From assembly GCA_963580285.1 (NCBI GenBank), contig OY757020.1:104721497-104785496 (forward strand): DNA of 64,000 nt. The letters are read 5' to 3'. This document shows positions 63,541 to 64,000 of the stretch, piece after piece. The first letter of the stretch is position 1. The number at the start of each line of letters is the position of its first letter. The notes beneath the pieces are model-generated. The model had not been told where the DNA came from. It saw nothing but the letters and a program-made list of their open reading frames with translations, and did no database searches. The stretch comes from Lucinisca nassula. Taxonomy: Eukaryota > Mollusca > Bivalvia > Lucinida > Lucinidae. The position numbers and the translations under genes were made by a program.

Positions 63541-64000
63541 AGATTACTATTGTTGACATAGTGCTTGCTAGGCTTCCATCTGGAAATAGAGACTTGTAAA
63601 CATGTGACCGGATTCTGGCCAATATAATCAAGCGTTACATCTGTGATATGCTCTAATTAAGCAATAGTAATCTGAGTTTAGGTCTGAGATTTATGTACTG
63701 CTAGATTGTTGGAGATAGCCTATCCCAGTGTAGGCCCTGATCAGATGCCATCCCATCTGGGTCTACAATGTTTGCCTAAGCAAAATCATAAGTACTTCAA
63801 CTTGCGCTTTATATCTTTTGGTGGATTGCTAAACAATTGATCCAAAAAATATTTTAGATATATTTTGGATGCATTACCATTTCATTATCACCAGAGTGTG
63901 ACAGTGGAAGAGAGAGAATGAACAAAGAACAAAGAATGTTGATGACTCTGGAGTTTGGAGAACACTGTGCATTCCTATATAAGAATCTTATATGGGTGTG
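63541..64000. other. non-coding end of window
   Basis: It holds a degraded H2-type segment at about 63,725-63,775 (GTAGGCCCTGATCAGATGCC) and nothing else that I can support. Confidence 0.45.

Noticed and set aside
1..64000. LTR retrotransposon (Steamer-like or other)
   Set aside because: No protease, integrase or long terminal repeat pair could be recognised anywhere in the window.

Overview
The window is eukaryotic nuclear DNA, A+T-rich and dominated by mobile elements, with GT-AG introns and only a few host-like coding exons. The mix of elements (RNase H-bearing LINEs of the I/Nimb type, CR1-like LINEs, several tRNA-derived SINE families, many short palindromic repeats, arrays of 'gene-remark-like' ~150-bp units) is what I would expect of a mollusc, most likely a bivalve. 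That attribution is inference from repeat style, not a search result.

Layout. 1-3.1 kb: SINE-like repeats, a 98-bp identical direct duplication and non-coding DNA. 3.1-10.1 kb: a candidate large DNA transposon. It carries a decayed DDE-like transposase gene (3718-5988) and a four-exon OTU-protease-like gene (6689-8385). Seven copies of an 18-bp motif, TGTCCCAACAGTAACGGT, lie on its two flanks and are not seen elsewhere. 11.5-13.1 kb: a 5'-truncated LINE (copy A). 14.4 kb: a small hAT-like element. 15.8-20.9 kb: a nested stack in which an older LINE tail is joined to a CR1-like LINE, which is split by a 3.5-kb inverted-repeat (foldback-type) element that itself holds another CR1-like RT. 21-22 kb: two tRNA-derived SINEs. 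22,975-28,737: a full-length I/Nimb-type LINE on the minus strand (copy B). 29.5-61.1 kb: the territory of a long-intron gene. Its six phase-consistent exons (39,365-61,078) encode a complete KMT5A-like SET domain, then an acidic linker and a 20-residue tandem repeat domain. A possible Tudor/Spindlin-like exon lies upstream. The introns hold a second full-length LINE (copy C, 52,269-58,012), Tc1-like remnants, hAT-like elements with exact 8-bp target duplications, a MITE with a preserved empty site, satellite-like arrays and palindromes. 61.1-64 kb: palindromic repeats only.

How things fit together. The three LINE copies A, B and C are one family, each flanked by a 12-13 bp target-site duplication and ending in an (ATC)n tail. 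B and C have almost identical ORF2 proteins but strongly diverged ORF1 proteins, so the family is mosaic. The LINE 3' end shares a CGTTAAAC-type motif with the SINE families here, which suggests the LINE machinery could mobilise the SINEs. None of the LINE copies is intact as written, although several of the breaks lie in A- or T-runs.

The best candidates for something undescribed are the DDE+OTU element with its 18-bp motif, the SET-plus-repeat gene, the foldback element whose inverted repeats are built from a short tandem unit, and the ORF1-swapped LINE.
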